A stretch of 64,000 nt of DNA from Symbiodinium natans (GCA_905221605.1 CAJNDS010001446.1:77501-141500), one strand, 5' to 3'; positions 11,221 through 23,100 are shown, counted from the first letter of the stretch. Notes: generated by a model not told the origin, from the letters alone. Numbers and translations are program-made.

Positions 11221-11541
11221 CAAATTTTCGCACGGTGCAATGAGCCAGTGCTGCACTTCAAGGAACACACACATAAAGTAACATAAAACTCGTAATGTTG
11301 CATTTACATAGCCAAGCATGTAGTACGCCAAGACAAGTCACATGATGCAGCCCGTCTGTAAACCTTTGCATTCGCTGACCGCGGAGACATGCAGAACATG
11401 CACAGGTAAGTGCCAGGCATGTGAAATTCAAAGTAACAAAATTAACTTTTTGGTTTCAAACCGTGAACAAACGGCATACCGTTTTTCACCGGGCATTATT
11501 GGAAGCAAGCGATAAAACACGATTCGCTCGCGAACAGTAAG
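11221..11541. repeat. right edge of E1, same as right 321 bp of unit U
   Basis: From CAAATTTTCGCACGG to CGCGAACAGTAAG it matches 3400-3720 almost base for base and 13490-13810 closely. A palindrome AAACGGCATACCGTTT lies about 50 bp before the edge. Element C sequence (RT/RNase H, DSDWA codons) starts right after, at 11542. Confidence 0.8.
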
Positions 11542-12925
11542 CGCCCAATCGCTGTCTACATAGCAAGCAACGTCAAGGGCACAGCGCCAATCGGCCAGCA
11601 TCTGGCTCGGGCGTAGTCGTAGAACAGACTGCTTCGTGCCTACAATGTACCTCAACAAGTGCTTCAGCTTAGCTAGACTTTCCAATGTGGGCGACTTCAC
11701 GTCACGTGAGAGCTCCTTGACAGCGTAAGAGCAATCCGGCCGAACGAAAGCTAGCCAGAGCAATTTCCCTACTGCGGTTCGGTACTTAGCGTGCTCAGCT
11801 GGCTCCAATGGCGTGTCTGCGTCTTGCATGCGTTTCAATGCGGTCGTGCCAGTGGTGTTGACATTGTTTGCCGATTCCATCTGGTAGATTTTAAGCAGTT
11901 CCTCAATGTAACCCTGCGACATGAACATGTCAATCGAATCGCCGTTGTGCTTGAGGCGACGTCCGAGAAACGAATGTTCTGTTCCCGGCTCCAATGAGCC
12001 AGTGATCTTCACCAGCAGTTCTTTGCCTAAGGCTTCAATGAACAACTTCGACTGCTCAGAATCTCCAACAATCAGCAAGTCATCTACGTAGGCCAAAACA
12101 TAAAGCTGTTTGGACGAATGACAATACAAGTTCCCGTCAGACTTGCATCGTCTGAATCCTAGCTTAGCCATGACTTTGGCAAAATGCTCTTGCCACAATC
12201 GAGGGCTTTGCTTCAGGCCATACATAGCTTTGTTCAATTTCCACAGGCACTTGAAATCGGGGTAGTACTCAGCCGGTGGCCAAATGAAAATGTCTTCAGT
12301 CATCGGCGCATGAAGGAATGCTGTGGACACATCTGCAAGGTTAATGCACCAATTGCGCGCCAACGCCATGATCAGCATGATGCGTAGAGTGACCAATGAC
12401 GGCGTGCTCGCAAACAGCGTGTCAGAGTCCAATGCCTGTGCGTCCTGATAGCATCCCTGGACTACCAATCTCATCCGCAAATCCGTGTCTGTTTTCCATC
12501 TCTTGACCCATTTGACACCAATGGCATTCCTGATTTGCTCTTCAGTGCACTCTTCAATTGGCTTCTCGGTGTAAACCGTGAAGTCTTTCATGGACTTCAT
12601 CTCTTTGTTCATACCAATCTTGTGGGCTTCTTCAGGGAATTCACGGGTGATGTCCCAAATGATCGGTTCCGAGAGTTTCAATTCTTCTTTGTATTCTTCA
12701 CTGTCATAGTTGACTTCTACAGGAATGTCAATGCCATCTTTGGTCGTGACCTTAGCTACACCAACCTGTCCGCAGATCCAATTCGTGACAGAAGCTACCA
12801 CGCAAGCAATCCTCTGCGACTTGCTCAGCGGAGGAACGGAAGGTGCATCGGGGTCAATCCTAAGAGACTTCGCTGGGCGTCCAATCTCCTCTTCAGCAGA
12901 CCTGCGTACTGTCGGGGATCTCTCA
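11542..12925 (-). pseudogene. reverse transcriptase segment of element C
   Basis: The minus frame is copia-type RT in full. It starts with the linker RSPTVRRSAEEE, then the RT region (VKWVKRWKTD, RLVVQGCYQD, INLADVSTAFLHAP, AMYGLKQSPRLWQEHF) and the active site LAYVDDLLIVGD. Next come FLGRRLKHNGDSIDMFMSQG, LLWLAFVRPDCSYAVKELSR, and the start of RNase H (CYVDSDWA), where the 2799-11541 insertion begins. No stop or frameshift was seen inside, so the RT itself is undamaged. It is cut off from Gag-integrase by 17.3 kb. The few codons beyond each edge come from U/E repeats. Confidence 0.9.
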
Positions 12926-13810
12926 TTATCGCTTGTGCCAAAATGGTTTGAACCCAAAAGCACAGTCCGAACCTAAGGCACACGGAAAGCCCACACCCTT
13001 GCAAGTTCCAAGGCTTCCTTCTTTTCATCGGTGGGCGAATCAAGTATCAGTTTGAAAGGTCGATGCACATGGTTTTAGTGCATACGCCAAGCAGAAGGCG
13101 TGCGCATCACTATCTACACAACTATCTCAAGAAACCCCCCCCCTCACTATCTACACAAAGACCTCAAACCCCCTTTGAGGGCGAGGACGCTGTACACATA
13201 AGCTCAGCAGGCGGCCAGGATGGCCGGCAGGGAGTTGCGGCCGCCGCAGCGGGCCCTGCTTCGGCATGCAGTGAGTGGGCTGGACGGGAGCCAGGCCACG
13301 ATATAAATTGCAACATGGCTGAGCATGCAGGGAGGCAGGGTTGCAGCAGCGGTCCCTGCACATGAATGCCCAGGGTGGGCTGGGTGGGACATACTGCCAC
13401 GCGGCTCATCGGAAATGGAACGTGGCTCTGCAGAAAGCGAGGCTTGACTGCAGGCACCTGTGTCATGAATGCCCAGGGTGGGCCGGGTGGGACAAATTTT
13501 CGCACGGTGCAATGAGCCAGTGCTGCACTTCAAGGAACACACATAAAGCTGCATAAAACTCGTAATGTTGCATTTACATAGCCAAGCATGTTGCACACCA
13601 AGACAGGTCACAAGCTGCAGACAGCCTCAAAACCCTTGCATTCGCTGACCGCGGAGACATGCAGAACATGCACAGGCAAGTGTCGGGCATGTGAAATTCA
13701 AAGTATCAAAATGAACTTTTGGCTTCAAACAGTGTACAAACGGCATACCGTTTTTCACCGGGCATTATTGGAAGCAAGCGATAAAACACGATTCGCTCGC
13801 GAACAGTAAG
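12926..13810. repeat. repeat unit U, copy 2
   Basis: This 885-bp unit has the same ends as copy 1 (TTATCGCTTGTGCC ... GAACAGTAAG) and the same internal order. It lacks the 47-bp tandem duplication and has scattered substitutions. It starts directly after CTCA (12922-12925), half of a candidate 4-bp target duplication whose partner is at 30222-30225. It is followed at 13811 by the left edge of E2, repeating the U-then-E arrangement of the other insertion. Confidence 0.7.
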
Positions 13811-14025
13811 CTTATCGCTTGTGCCAAAATGGTTTGAACCCAAAAGCACAGTCCGAACCTAAGGCACACGGAAAGCCCACACCCTTGCAAGTTCCAAGGC
13901 TTCCTTCTTTTCATCGGTGGGCGAATCAAGTATCAGTTTGAAAGGTCGATGCACATGGTTTTAGTGCATACGCCAAGCAGAAGGCGTGCGCATCACTATC
14001 TACACAACTATCTCAAGAAACCCCC

Positions 14026-16613
14026 AATTTAACCGAACGATTATGGTGGGCACCGTCGAGAGCAAGGCAGCTTGGAGCACAGACCCCATGCGTCCACTAC
14101 CCCAAAACAGTAGGTTGCGAGTCAACGAGGTATCCCACGCTCTTCCGCCTCCAAGCCACATGTAATGTAGGACCGGGAATATCGGGATAGTAGTACGGCC
14201 TCGTAATCACCAGGGGTGAACCTCCTTACAGTGTGGCCTTACGACCGAACCACGCAATGCACACAGACCCTGGCCATTCCATGTCATATTGGGTACATGC
14301 ACGACCACCAGCGTTGAAAGCGGGGGGGGGGAGAGGCACAGCTGTGCTCTGTTTTTTTCCTTTTTGTGTCCAGGTTGCTTGCATCGCAGCTGGGCACAAC
14401 TTTTATCATCGGGATGACCCCACGCGTTGGTGCAAAGAGGGGCACCGTCCGAGGCATACGGCGCCACGGCACCAGTAGACACCAGTCCAGGGAGCACACA
14501 CTGTTTATTCGTTACCCCAGAGGCTCACACACCAAGGGCGATCGGGCGCTGATATGACAGCAGGCGACCAGAGTGCAGACTCCGCCCTGCTTGCCCGTCC
14601 TGCGACGCGCGGGTTACAAGGCACTCCTTGTGTGACAAGACCTAAATGTTTATTCGAGGTTGGGCCAGGATTACCCTTTTCAAAGGTGGGGCCTGTCCAT
14701 GACCTCTGGCTGCCACTGCGTGCACCAGAAACACTCATGCTGCCCATGTCCCTGTCCGCATCACCTGAGTTATTAAAATCAACAGCGTGCGGGTCCCAAG
14801 TCTTAGCGGGGGGGCACTTTGTCGGTTAACGGACCAATCACCAAGGCTGCCCAGGCAAGTGAAAGCCAGAAAGAACCCAACTCGTTTAAGACGAGTTAAC
14901 AACTCAAAGCATTGGTCCCCGCGCAGCTCGCACACACGCTACGACTCCAGCGTGGCGGACCTCCCACTTGACGTAAGGGGGGGGGTGAGCCAGCTGTAAC
15001 GCCAGACACATGCCGACTGGTCGGGCCCCCCCCCCGCCCCCCCCCCCATTCACGAGGGACATCTTGCAATAGATTCAGGCGGGCCCTTACACGTAAACCA
15101 TCGTTATTATCACGACAAGCCAAAGAAACTCTCCGGGGCTGAGCATGACCCACAATCATTCACTCCTGCATTGGCACTCCGGGATTTGCGGCATGGTGAT
15201 AACGACAAAACGACCCTGTGACATCATGCAGGGCATAACGCATTCTAACTTCCACAGGGTCTCACGCTTGAAACCCGACCTTTCCGAGCAGTGGGAAGGG
15301 AGCAGAAGGCGATGGGTGACCGAGCTGAGTACATGCCAGTCGTTTGGTCACGTAGACCAGCCGAACGTCAACCGCATACCTAGATTCAAAGTGAGCCCGT
15401 CAGGCGTCTGGTCGCCGAGACCCGGTGGGCACTCTCAAACATTGCTCAGGGAGATTCTGCCATGGGTGACTTGAACAATGCCCAGGAAGCTCGGCCAAGC
15501 ATCAGGTCAGCAGACCGGTGAACACTAACCCTGCACCAAACGCTCAGAAGCGCGACCAAGACAACAGTAATCCAGGCATTTGTACAACTGGACCCGATGA
15601 GCGCCAACCGCTTACCAAAGGACCAGGGAGAGCACGCCAGCACGCCAGGCGTCAGGTCCACTAGGCCCTGCGGACAACTCAAACACGGCTGAGGGGAAAC
15701 AAGCCATGCGTCAGGTCGGGAGACTCTGCGCGCGCATCCAGACACTAAAGGCTTAACTGTTCGGGCGCCCAGATCGTCAGGAGACACTAAAGGCTTAACT
15801 GTTCGGGCGCCCAGAACGTCAGGAGACCCGGCGACCACCCACCAGACAGAACGGCTTAAAAACTCCAGGCACTCCAATAGGGCACACTTTCAGCCGCCGA
15901 ACAAGTTAACAGAATAACAGCATCCACCGCACAAGTTGACAGAAACCAGCATCCAGCCACCGCACAAGTTACATACACCTCCCCTACCTCCCCCACTTAA
16001 CCGCATACTAGGCAACGCGGGACTACCTGGCCAAGGGGGGCCAGTGGAGGAAGTCGGAAATTATAGGGAGGCATGCCGGCAGAGAGTCGTCGCATGGTGA
16101 CGGGCCCTGGCACTGATTGCAGCGGGAGTTGTTACAGACCCCACACGGTCATTGGAAGAAAGGACTGTGTGTCCCGCTCGAGCGCACGGCGCACTTTGTC
16201 CCCCTGGCCTGGCTTTAGCGGCAGCGGGCGACAAGGCCATTGAGACTTGGTAGCTTACAAGTGCCGGGACCAACGCATCCTCCAGTGGGAAGCTGCCAGC
16301 TTAGGGTACGCGAGGGGCAGTTTTCAGCTCGAGCAGATGGACAAACACTTGTCGAGCAACCGCCTCCAAATGTGCAACAGAGCAACCAATCTGCCATCAC
16401 AACTGCTGGGTTGATGGGTGGGCCTTGCCACATTGACTGCGTACGCACACAACACATAGCACACTGCCTTGCATGGTGGCAGGTGCGGGTCCCCTGTTTA
16501 CGGGGTGCAAGACTTTGCATGAATGGGCACACCGAACAAAGGGGACCCAGTGCGCGCCGGTGAGAAAAACCAGGCCCACTGAAACAGCCTAATCAGTCCA
16601 GAATGACTGTGGA
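14026..16613. other. non-coding left half of E2 core
   Basis: Diverged copy of E1 3938-6916. It has long G/C homopolymers (14322-14331, 15028-15049) and one rather than two 199-bp units, and it lacks the tRNA-like insert. Frames open in E1 are interrupted here and the reverse, so no gene is called. Confidence 0.5.
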
Positions 16614-16933
16614 TTATAGCTGCCCCAACCAGAACAAAATCTTTCATCCGCAATGGTATAACTTCTGCCCGCAGGCGAGCTACAGAGAATTATCCAACAT
16701 TCAATCTCGAGGGGAAACGCGTTGAACTCAACATTAAAAACATCGGATTCCCAAATCACGCAAGTAGATCTCATCACACTCCACACTCTAACACGTGCGC
16801 ACTTTTTCTTCGTCGGCACGCCGAGAAAATGGGGAAAGTACGTCATGCCACTTTTTAAGTGGCCTGCACCATGGCACACGTAGTGCCATCGGCCCTCTGA
16901 CACAACTGATGTGTCGGCCCCGTTTGTCTCCCC
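16614..16933 (-). repeat. B2 terminal repeat of the DIRS-type element
   Basis: 320 bp from TTATAGCTGCCCCAACC to TTTGTCTCCCC, matching B1 (17201-17519) with one T-run length difference. It forms the 3' end of the element on the minus strand and borders E2 sequence at 16613. Confidence 0.9.
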
Positions 16934-16949
16934 GGGTTGGGAGGGTGGG

Positions 16950-17200
16950 AAAGAAATTTCCTTGCTTTGCTGACTGCTGAGCCAAGCTTTGGAATGCAAG
17001 CGAAATTTCAATCACAAATTTAAACAATCCTGAAAACACATGTCCCAAGAATGTGTCATGCATGCATAAGCAAAATGCTGGTGAGTATTAAAATTCCAAA
17101 CTTTTTGTTCTGGCCCAAAATTGCTTAAAGATACTCTCCGACAAACAATTTTGGTTTTGGTGCAACTATAAGGCAACGTCATGCAAGCATGAAGTATAGC
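16950..17200 (-). repeat. A2 repeat of the DIRS-type element
   Basis: 251 bp from AAAGAAATTTCCTTGC to GAAGTATAGC, a near-identical copy of A1 (25387-25636). It abuts B1 at 17200/17201 and is separated from B2 by 16 G-rich bases (16934-16949). Confidence 0.9.
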
Positions 17201-17519
17201 TTATAGCTGCCCCAACCAGAACAAAATCTTTCATCCGCAATGGTATAACTTCTGCCCGCAGGCGAGCTACAGAGAATTATCCAACATTCAATCTCGAGGG
17301 GAAACGCGTTGAACTCAACATTAAAAACATCGGATTCCCAAATCACGCAAGTAGATCTCATCACACTCCACACTCTAACACGTGCGCACTTTTTCTTCGT
17401 CGGCACGCCGAGAAAATGGGGAAAGTACGTCATGCCACTTTTAAGTGGCCTGCACCATGGCACACGTAGTGCCATCGGCCCTCTGACACAACTGATGTGT
17501 CGGCCCCGTTTGTCTCCCC
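17201..17519 (-). repeat. B1 repeat of the DIRS-type element
   Basis: 319 bp matching B2, lying 21 nt beyond the end of the RT-RNase H frame. Together with A2 it reproduces the joined element ends internally. Confidence 0.9.
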
Positions 17520-17540
17520 CACTTCTCTTTGGCCGGCGCA

Positions 17541-20500
17541 TCAAGTGCTTTCAAGAGTGCAATAGGTCATCGGACATTTGACCTCGTCGCGCAAGAAATC
17601 CCCTAGGTACCGCAGTTTCTCCCACTCACCCCGGGAGGGGGCATCGGAAGGATTGCTTTCACTGGCAACCCTGTGGAACCATGCTAGGCACGGCGCCGCC
17701 TCATCCGCAGCCTCTAGTTGCATGAGCAGCTCACGCCAGGAGGTATCGGCCGCATTCCCGTTAATACAGGAGCTGTGGACACCCGTATGGTCCACGAAGA
17801 AGAAAACCCTGTTCCCTCCTATTGCCCTGGACCACAAGACCCTGGCTAAGACCACGGCATACAGCTCAACCTGGCCTATGATGTGCTTGCGCCCCCGTGC
17901 CCACCGTTGGATCAAGGCCTCAGGAACTTTGGCACCAAAGACACGGGGCTTCGACCCCGGAGCAATGAGAACGCCTCCCACAGCCGCATGAAAGGAACTT
18001 CCACAGGGGTCGCATGCTCCATCGGTAAACACGAGGACTGGGGCAGAAGCAGGGCTCGCTGAAAGCTGACGGGGGACCCCCTTCAAAAGGCGAGCACGTA
18101 GCAAGGCAACCGCATCAAACTGGGACTGGCTTAGCTCCACACTGAATGCAGCAGCCCGCTCCAGGTTCCTCAGATCGGCAATGGCCAGACGGCCCGTGCG
18201 TCCCAACATCTGCGACTCAAGAAATTGCAATCTCCCTAAAAGGGAGGGCACCTCGCGAACCAGCACCTTCCGATCCCTCAACACACTTGCAAGTGTCTCA
18301 CACATCGCCGCAGCCCGCTCCTGTTTGTTTGACACGCACACGTGCCCAAAGGACGGGTCACTTGTATCCAGGACAACTCCCAGCATCTCGCTAGCAGAGC
18401 TGAAAGGTTGCTCTTTGTCACGCGATAGCGTGAACCCAAGAAGGTCCATGACCGAATGCACTGCATTATCAGTGCCCCCACTAAGCATCGCAGGAGCCAT
18501 CGTTGGGTAGTCGTCATAGTAGCATGCCGCTACTACGCCGACTTCCCAAAGGATCCGCTGCAGCAACAAGGACACTCGATTGAAGTGCATCACCGAAGCC
18601 GACGAACCGAAAGGCAAGGTGTTGCATGGAAAGGCATACACCCGGTCGTCGGTAGGGTTTTTGAGAATCAGGACTGCTTTCGGCTTCTCTCCCGGGTGAA
18701 GAGGTAGTTGTTTGTACGCTGCTCTAAGGTCATAGGTCTTCGTGAGTGGACGTAGTTTCTCGCGATCCGCCCAAACCTTGTGCAACCTGCCCTCGAGGGA
18801 CGTACCGTCACTCAACACAAACTTCACCCAACCGGAACCCAAGGCACACCGGAATACCTGCAGGCAAACCCAGCAAAGCTCATCCAGTGCTTTCAGGCTA
18901 ACACGCTCGAAACACCCAAAACAGGAGTTCACGCCGGATTCGGAGAAGTCGTCGATTGGGCGAAGCTTTCCCTGCATTACGCTGAAGCGGCGACAAGGCG
19001 ACCATCCCTGCGGGTACACTTCTTCGAGCTGCTCTCTAGTGTAAGGACCATCAAGCCAAGCCTTTGATGTTGCATCTGCTTCTTCAAGAGTGACGTTCCA
19101 CAGCTCTTGCGCATGCTCACCACAAACTTGGCCGGACACCTTGTCCCACAGAGAATCCCTCAAGATGGCCGCACCTTCCCAAAAATCTTGTTCGGAGCTA
19201 AGTCCCGGCTTCTCGTCAGGATGGAAGACCCCAGTACACGGCATATAGCCAGTGAGTTTGAACCCCACCTCCAAGTCGTGATGAAGTTGCTTGTCAGGCC
19301 AATCAAGAGATTCGGCAATGCGCTTAAGAAGGCACAGGCGCTTGCCTCCCAAGACACGCCTCACTGAAGGTTCAAGTTTTTGCTTCAGGGCACGCTCCTC
19401 GCCCTCAAGCTCAACAGCCCATTGTCTCCATAGCCTGATTTTCTCCAGTCTCCGTCGCATCACCACCACCGGGCCTTGCACAAGGAGGTCGAAGAGCACG
19501 CGAACCAGTCCGTCTGGAAGGGCCCTGGCAGTATCGAAGGGGTGATCAAGCTGCTTTGCCTCACGCACGAAAACCTCTGGAGATCGATACACACCGAAAG
19601 TGTAAAACCGACAAGAAGCTGCACCCACTTGGAGCTCATCTCCAAGCTCACCTGCGCGGGTGTCGGCACCACCCCTTTCAACTGACACACGCAGCAGTTT
19701 AGACTTGGCAGGCACCTGCAACCAAGGTTTTTCCAAGCAGTTCTTAGCATTCAGCGGGGGGGCTTCGGAGGAAGCCACTGTCACGGTATGCGCAAATTCG
19801 CCGATGACAGGCGCGAAACGGCGACCTCGGGGCTGAACCTGCCCTGCTGCACGGGCATTGGCCAGCTCAGAAGTCTGAAGCTTGCTCGGAAGAAGTTGAC
19901 GCTCGGCAGCGACGTCATCGATGCAGGCAACAAGCCGTTCACAGAGAAGTTTTGGGTAGGCGGCCTCCAAAGCGGTGGCATAATTGCCGTCCACAACCCA
20001 AGCATCATGCTTGGGGCAGCCCGGGCAGGGCCCGCTGAGGCGACCCAAAACTGGGTGGGAGGACAGGAAAGCTGTAGCCTTCTTGCGTGTAGAACCATGC
20101 AAGCATGCATCGAAGCTTACTAAGGTAAGTCTCTGCACCAAGGATTGGAAGCAGGGTAAGTGCCAAAGCCACGAGTGCAATGGATTTTCCACTGAGAAAT
20201 GGACGCAAGCATGGTTGGACAGGAGCCATTGGCAAAAGGCAGCCGTCTCCCGATAGATAGCGTTGGCGCTAGCAACCCGAGCTGCCTCAACCTCGGACAG
20301 ATCGGGCCGCCCCCATGGGTGTTGAAGGGACCTAAGCGGGCGCGGTCCCTTCCCAATGTCACGCGCACGGCTGGCCGTGCCGCACGGCGGTGCGATATGC
20401 ACCCACACAACGTCGCGCGTCTCAACAAGACGCCTGATGAAGTCCCAGGTGCGTGACAAGCGCAAGTCCAGCTGCAGCACATGAACATAAGGTCTATGCT

Positions 20501-20545
20501 TACTATGGCCCCAATCTACCGGCACGACCGCGTACCCGGCCTCTT
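17541..20545 (-). CDS. RT-RNase H of the DIRS-type element, with the second half of a methyltransferase-like domain
   Basis: The ~1000-codon minus frame starts with PVDWGHSKHRP and the motif VHIAPPCGTASRAR, which pairs with the SAM-site-like motif in the upstream ORF to make a methyltransferase-like domain. RT follows: RPIDDFSESGVN, YDLRAAYKQLPL (motif A), LPFGSSASV (B) and the catalytic CYYDDYPTM (C). RNase H then has LVFTDGACDPCG, GQVELYAVV, FFVDHTG and SNPSDAPSRG, giving D, E, D and D residues in order. It ends near 17541, just before B1. The ORF opens only at a GTG in this frame. It is probably read as one protein with the upstream ORF, apart from a 1-nt shift in a T4 run at 20544-20547 (A4 on the coding strand). 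That shift could be a mutation or a programmed event. Confidence 0.85.
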
Positions 20546-21486
20546 TTGGCTACGCAAGACAGAAGGGCAGAGCCCGCACACAACTCGAGCACAAGGGGGC
20601 GAGAAGTCGACGGCGGCTGCAGACGAGATGAGGGCTGCACGGGCGGTGCAAGAGGAACCGAGGCCTCTGCCAAGGGCTGGGCTCCTGCCGCTGGAGCGAC
20701 ACCTGTCGGGGGTGGCAGTTTTGTGCTGGGACTAGCTTCTAAGGGAAACCCTAAGAGCCGCAGCTCTGCCTTAGCGGGGGGCTTAAGCTTCTCCACGAAA
20801 CGCACCGTGAAACCTACCAAGACAAGGCGGCGACCCTGCCATGGGAGGACGCAATGTGCATTCTCGCTGGCCGACAAGAGCAGACACGGACCATTCCAAG
20901 GCACGGGGCCACCGATGACATCGTGGCCTTGAAACTCACGGACTTCGGAGCCCTCACCCTCAACCCAAAGACAACCTCCCTTAAAGGCGGTTAGGGGAGT
21001 GATTATATTAGGGAAGGGCGCATTCTGCAGGTCCTTATGCATGGAAGAGGGACTCTGATCAAGCACGGCAATGGAAGAGAAGACACACCCGGGGGCCGCA
21101 TGTTTGAGCCAGGCCACAAACAAGGCAGTGGAAGCAGGATACTTCCCAGTCGTCGTTCGCACGCCGACGACTCCGCCATGCACAAACGCGCCTGCAGTGA
21201 AGCTGCTGCCTTCAGCAGCGCGGGGGGATGGTTCTTTTGGCAAGGCGTCGAACAGGCGCACAAGGTCTGAAGCAGTCAGCTCATGATGGCCTGCCAAAGC
21301 CCAAGCCAAGGTCTCAGCTTGATCAAGATCATGTGGTTTTGCACCCTGAAAGAGAATCGGAAAAACGGCACCCCCAGCATGAAGAGGAGGTGCCAAAACA
21401 GAACTCACGTGCTCAGCTGCATGTGAATGTACGAAGCAGTTTGCTCCACGGCTCACGCGCGGCCTCTTAGGCTCCGGCTGAACCAC
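20503..21486 (-). CDS. N-terminal part of methyltransferase-RT polyprotein of the DIRS-type element
   Basis: A 327-codon minus frame (MVQPEPKRPRVSRG...). Residues ~50-235 are an uncharacterised domain with AGAFVHGGVVGVRTTTG, GGCLWVEGEG, and a stretch PWQGRRLVLVGFTVR. A Pro-rich linker follows, then RPLVLELCAGSALLSCVAKR, a glycine-containing SAM-binding type motif. After that the frame is lost and the methyltransferase continues in the next ORF. The ~180-aa middle domain has the look of a 2-oxoglutarate/iron oxygenase-like or capsid-like fold, but I cannot assign it. The final ~13 residues are out-of-frame read-through. Confidence 0.7.
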   Translation of the reverse strand: MVQPEPKRPRVSRGANCFVHSHAAEHVSSVLAPPLHAGGAVFPILFQGAKPHDLDQAETLAWALAGHHELTASDLVRLFDALPKEPSPRAAEGSSFTAGAFVHGGVVGVRTTTGKYPASTALFVAWLKHAAPGCVFSSIAVLDQSPSSMHKDLQNAPFPNIITPLTAFKGGCLWVEGEGSEVREFQGHDVIGGPVPWNGPCLLLSASENAHCVLPWQGRRLVLVGFTVRFVEKLKPPAKAELRLLGFPLEASPSTKLPPPTGVAPAAGAQPLAEASVPLAPPVQPSSRLQPPSTSRPLVLELCAGSALLSCVAKRGRVRGRAGRLGP

Positions 21487-21642
21487 ATGTGCTGAAGGAA
21501 AACTTGCGTCGGCCGACGAGGCCGACCCGCCGGTGCCTTGCGAGGCAGCGACGCCTGGTACTACGGGAGCGCCCGGCTCGAAAACTGCATCCTCTCCGGA
21601 TGCTGTGCCTGCTGAGGCACCCTTGGGACCCTGGGTCCCTAG

Positions 21643-22863
21643 TCAGGCCTGTCCTGACACACCGCTGCGCAAGCTGCAATCCGTTGCAGGGTGGCTTTTG
21701 CCGCACCGCGGAACAGCGCAGACATGTAAGCCTTTCGGGCACCTGCCGCGAGTGACGGTCTCGCGACAAGTTTTGAGACCGTATCCGAAACATATGGGGT
21801 CTCCGCCGTTCGTGTGGCTCCGACAGCCTTCCAGCCCCTGGGGCATTTTCATCTGCCGAACGGCAGCCTTACCTCGCTTCCCCTTTCCACGGCCCTTCCC
21901 TCCAGGAGGGGGCGGCGGAAAGCTGTAAGGCCCATTACGCTCTTTCTCAGAGCCAGCGCCAGCAGCCTTAGGCAATGGCTGCATCAAGCTGACAACCTCC
22001 GTTGAACAGGTGGCGGCTTCGAACACCTGATCCAAAGGCCTTCCCGATGCTGTGACCTGGAGGCCGGCACGTGTCTGATCAGCAAGGCACTGGAACAACT
22101 TGCGATCTGCAGCCTGCAACTGCATGAAGGTTGGTAGATTGTGAGAGGAAGGAACAACGTCCAAGCGTGCACTCAGAAGCTTCTCTACCCAACGGCTGTG
22201 ATGGACAAAATCTAAGAGATTCGCCATCTCAAAAGCAATGCCTCGACGGGACAACGCAAGGTGGATGAGGAACTCACTGGACGTGTCTGCACGCCCCGGG
22301 TCAGGCTTCTCAGTCTTGAGTTTCCCCGAGCTGTCAATGGACAAGACCGACTCTCTCTTGGCACTCGTCTGTGCCTCGTGCTCTTTGCTTGTCAGACGAT
22401 CCCACTCCAGGTATTGGAGGCGATTCTGCTCATAGATGGCGACACACGCATCCACCAGAGCATCTGATGGCTCCATTCGATTCCGGATGTCCAACCCCGG
22501 CAACTTCTTCACGATGGCAGCGAACCTCTCGGAGCGCTCCGGCACCGAAAGCTTCCTAGGCGCTGTTTCATCGGTCCGCTCCACCAACGAGCGCATTTCA
22601 CTCGTAGTGACAGCAAAGCTCTCATGGAACAACCTGCGAAAGGCTGCCTTCTGCCCCAAACTTGCCGGGCCTCCAATTGCCGTCTCAAACGCGGCGATGA
22701 GCTCCTTGTCATCGCCCGATCCTGGCGTATAGCTTGACATGAAGGCTACCCGGGCCAGAGTAGTGATGCCAGCCCGTTTAAGGGCCGCGACATCAGCTTC
22801 TTCTAAGCCTACCTTCACACATCTCGCAGAGAACACTGGACCACTCTCCGAGTATGCAGCCAT
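21643..22863 (-). CDS. Gag-like ORF of the DIRS-type element
   Basis: 406 codons, ATG at 22863 (MAAYSESGPVF...). The first ~290 residues are helical with many charged residues and no known enzyme motif. They are followed by a Gly/Lys/Pro-rich linker (PPPPPGGKGRGKGKRGK) and a C-terminal cysteine cluster: C-x8-C-x8-C-x5-C-x4-C, with a following His (CGKSHPATDC). A basic linker plus zinc-binding Cys/His motif at the C-terminus is typical of nucleocapsid ends of Gag. Position between YR and MT-RT in the same element and on the same strand supports a Gag role; the fold itself is not recognised. Confidence 0.65.
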   Translation of the reverse strand: MAAYSESGPVFSARCVKVGLEEADVAALKRAGITTLARVAFMSSYTPGSGDDKELIAAFETAIGGPASLGQKAAFRRLFHESFAVTTSEMRSLVERTDETAPRKLSVPERSERFAAIVKKLPGLDIRNRMEPSDALVDACVAIYEQNRLQYLEWDRLTSKEHEAQTSAKRESVLSIDSSGKLKTEKPDPGRADTSSEFLIHLALSRRGIAFEMANLLDFVHHSRWVEKLLSARLDVVPSSHNLPTFMQLQAADRKLFQCLADQTRAGLQVTASGRPLDQVFEAATCSTEVVSLMQPLPKAAGAGSEKERNGPYSFPPPPPGGKGRGKGKRGKAAVRQMKMPQGLEGCRSHTNGGDPICFGYGLKTCRETVTRGRCPKGLHVCAVPRCGKSHPATDCSLRSGVSGQA

Positions 22864-23100
22864 CTTTGACGGCCACCCAAACTAGGCTTGAGACCTGGCA
22901 CCTGCTCAGAGCTGGTAAAGCATCTGTGTTTGCCATGACATGTAGGCAACTCTCAAGAGAGAACTCTCACATGGACGTAGAGCACGAACATCACATTCAT
23001 GGACATAGAGCACATGCAAAAAGCAGGGGGGCGCAGCAAGTGAGCAAATCGTGGGCATCGCACACACCCTTTATGCTCTATGCACAAGTGAAATCTCACA

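Larger units (their letters stand above)
3721..11541. mobile_element. long element E, copy 1 (E1)
   Basis: The 7.8-kb segment has a left edge (3722-3937) matching the left part of unit U and a right edge (11221-11541) matching the right part of U, so U and E share ends. The core (3938-11220) is a diverged duplicate of 14026-16613 plus 25637-30184. Core contents are a mostly non-coding left half with tandem repeats and a SINE-like insert, then on the minus strand a small Cys/His ORF followed by the broken ~920-aa zinc-finger gene. I see no transposase, RT or helicase, so how E moves is unknown. It sits in tandem with U inside element C. Confidence 0.6.

Noticed and set aside
2799-11541. Helitron interpretation of U/E
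   Set aside because: A small palindrome lies near the right edge, but there is no 5' TC, no 3' CTRR, and no Rep/helicase ORF.
16589-17011. minus-strand frames across the B2/A2 repeats as genes
   Set aside because: They are identical in the duplicated repeat (17179-17544) and lie in terminal repeats of the DIRS-type element.
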